5,755 bases of DNA from Patescibacteria group bacterium (GTDB lineage Bacteria > Patescibacteriota > Minisyncoccia > UBA6257 > UBA11618). The stretch lies in NCBI GenBank assembly GCA_003539915.1, contig DPNX01000037.1, positions 1 through 5,755 on the forward strand, written 5' to 3'. The notes beneath the pieces are model-generated. The model did not search any database. It was not told the DNA's origin and was given only the letters and a program-made list of their open reading frames with translations. Positions 5,439-5,755 of this stretch are shown here, one piece after another. Within the stretch, counting starts at the first letter, position 1. The number at the start of each line of letters is the position of its first letter. Made by a program: the position numbers and the translations under genes.

Positions 5439-5755
5439 CTATTTTTTCTGTTTCATCAAAGGAAAGATAACCGTCTCTCGTACTGGTCGATCCATCAAAA
5501 TAGCGAATAATCTCTCTGAGAAACCAAAACCAGCTGCTGGTGGCATTCCGTACTCCAAAGCATTGAGAAAATCCTCATCCAATCTCTGAGCCTCCTTATC
5601 ACCACTCTCTCTCAAAGCCATCTGCTCCTCAAAACGAGCTCGTTGATCAACCGGATCATTACCCTCCGAAAAACCCTTACCTAGCTCCGTACCACAAGCC
5701 ACAATCTGTAATCGTTCCACTCGATTAGGATTACTCATTGATCGCTTAGCCAACG
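5439..5755 (-). CDS. lysS: Lysyl-tRNA synthetase, class II, C-terminal part (5' end outside window)
   Basis: This is the end of the catalytic domain of class II LysRS, which charges tRNA-Lys. The frame is open through the right edge. The first complete codon, at 5753-5751, is TTG and reads as an internal leucine (LAKRSMSNP, matching the P-L-A-K-R segment of the family), so it is not a start. Recognisable parts are VERLQIVACGTELGKGFSEGNDPVDQ, equivalent to the GxELxNxFxELND lysine-site region; RARFEEQ; the acidic DEDFLNALEYGMPP; the motif 3 region AAGFGFSERL with its arginine; and the closing RETVIFPLMK. Two deviations stand out: Lys where the Asn of the lysine site is expected, and a motif 3 one residue shorter than in E. 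coli (GFGFSER against GLGIGIDR). It leads into the nucleotidyltransferase and serS. Confidence 0.92.
   Translation of the reverse strand, partial: LAKRSMSNPNRVERLQIVACGTELGKGFSEGNDPVDQRARFEEQMALRESGDKEAQRLDEDFLNALEYGMPPAAGFGFSERLFAILMDRPVRETVIFPLMKQKK

Noticed and set aside
5439..5753. A complete 104-aa gene starting at TTG 5753-5751
   Set aside because: The first residues already match the interior of LysRS and the frame stays open to the window edge, so this is a truncated view of a longer gene.
1..5755. Recoded TGA (as in Gracilibacteria or SR1), suggested by the absence of TGA stops
   Set aside because: No gene has an in-frame TGA at a glycine position. In an AT-rich genome, nine TAA/TAG stops are not surprising.

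Overview
The window looks like chromosomal DNA of a small, AT-rich bacterium with a very compact genome, most likely of the Candidate Phyla Radiation (Patescibacteria). This placement is inference. It rests on near-total coding density, overlapping stop and start codons, short versions of universal proteins (YchF of 331 aa, Alr of 359 aa, SerRS of 406 aa), an FtsQ-like protein with a YLDLRVKNRLYYK end, and few Shine-Dalgarno sequences. All nine visible stops are TAA or TAG, but no gene has in-frame TGA codons, so there is no sign of recoding.

Layout. At the left edge (1-367, + strand) lie the glycine-rich tail of an unidentified protein and an unrecognised 96-aa single-pass membrane protein. 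Next comes a tightly packed minus-strand block, transcribed right to left: alanine racemase (alr, 3209-2130), an FtsQ/DivIB-like division protein (2130-1369) and the ATPase YchF (1365-370). It probably forms one transcription unit. A perfect 11-bp hairpin in the end of the convergent 96-aa gene is a candidate terminator for it. A 73-bp divergent spacer with a short inverted repeat separates alr from a plus-strand CPBP-family intramembrane protease-like gene (3283-3819). A second minus-strand block enters from the right edge: the C-terminal end of lysyl-tRNA synthetase (5755-5439), a small RibL/TagD-like nucleotidyltransferase (5425-5036) and seryl-tRNA synthetase (serS, 5036-3816).

How they fit together. 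One minus-strand block links D-alanine supply for peptidoglycan, divisome assembly and a ribosome-associated ATPase. The other links two aminoacyl-tRNA synthetases with a possible cofactor-forming nucleotidyltransferase. The CPBP gene runs against both blocks and overlaps the end of serS by 4 bp. The same 25 bp there hold its own intrinsic terminator, with its stop codon in the hairpin loop.

I see no mobile element, CRISPR array, rRNA or tRNA gene, and no clearly new multi-gene system. The points worth a second look are the dual-use convergent ends, the altered and shortened nucleotidyltransferase, the deviations in the LysRS and SerRS active-site motifs, the shortened YchF, and the unknown 96-aa membrane protein.
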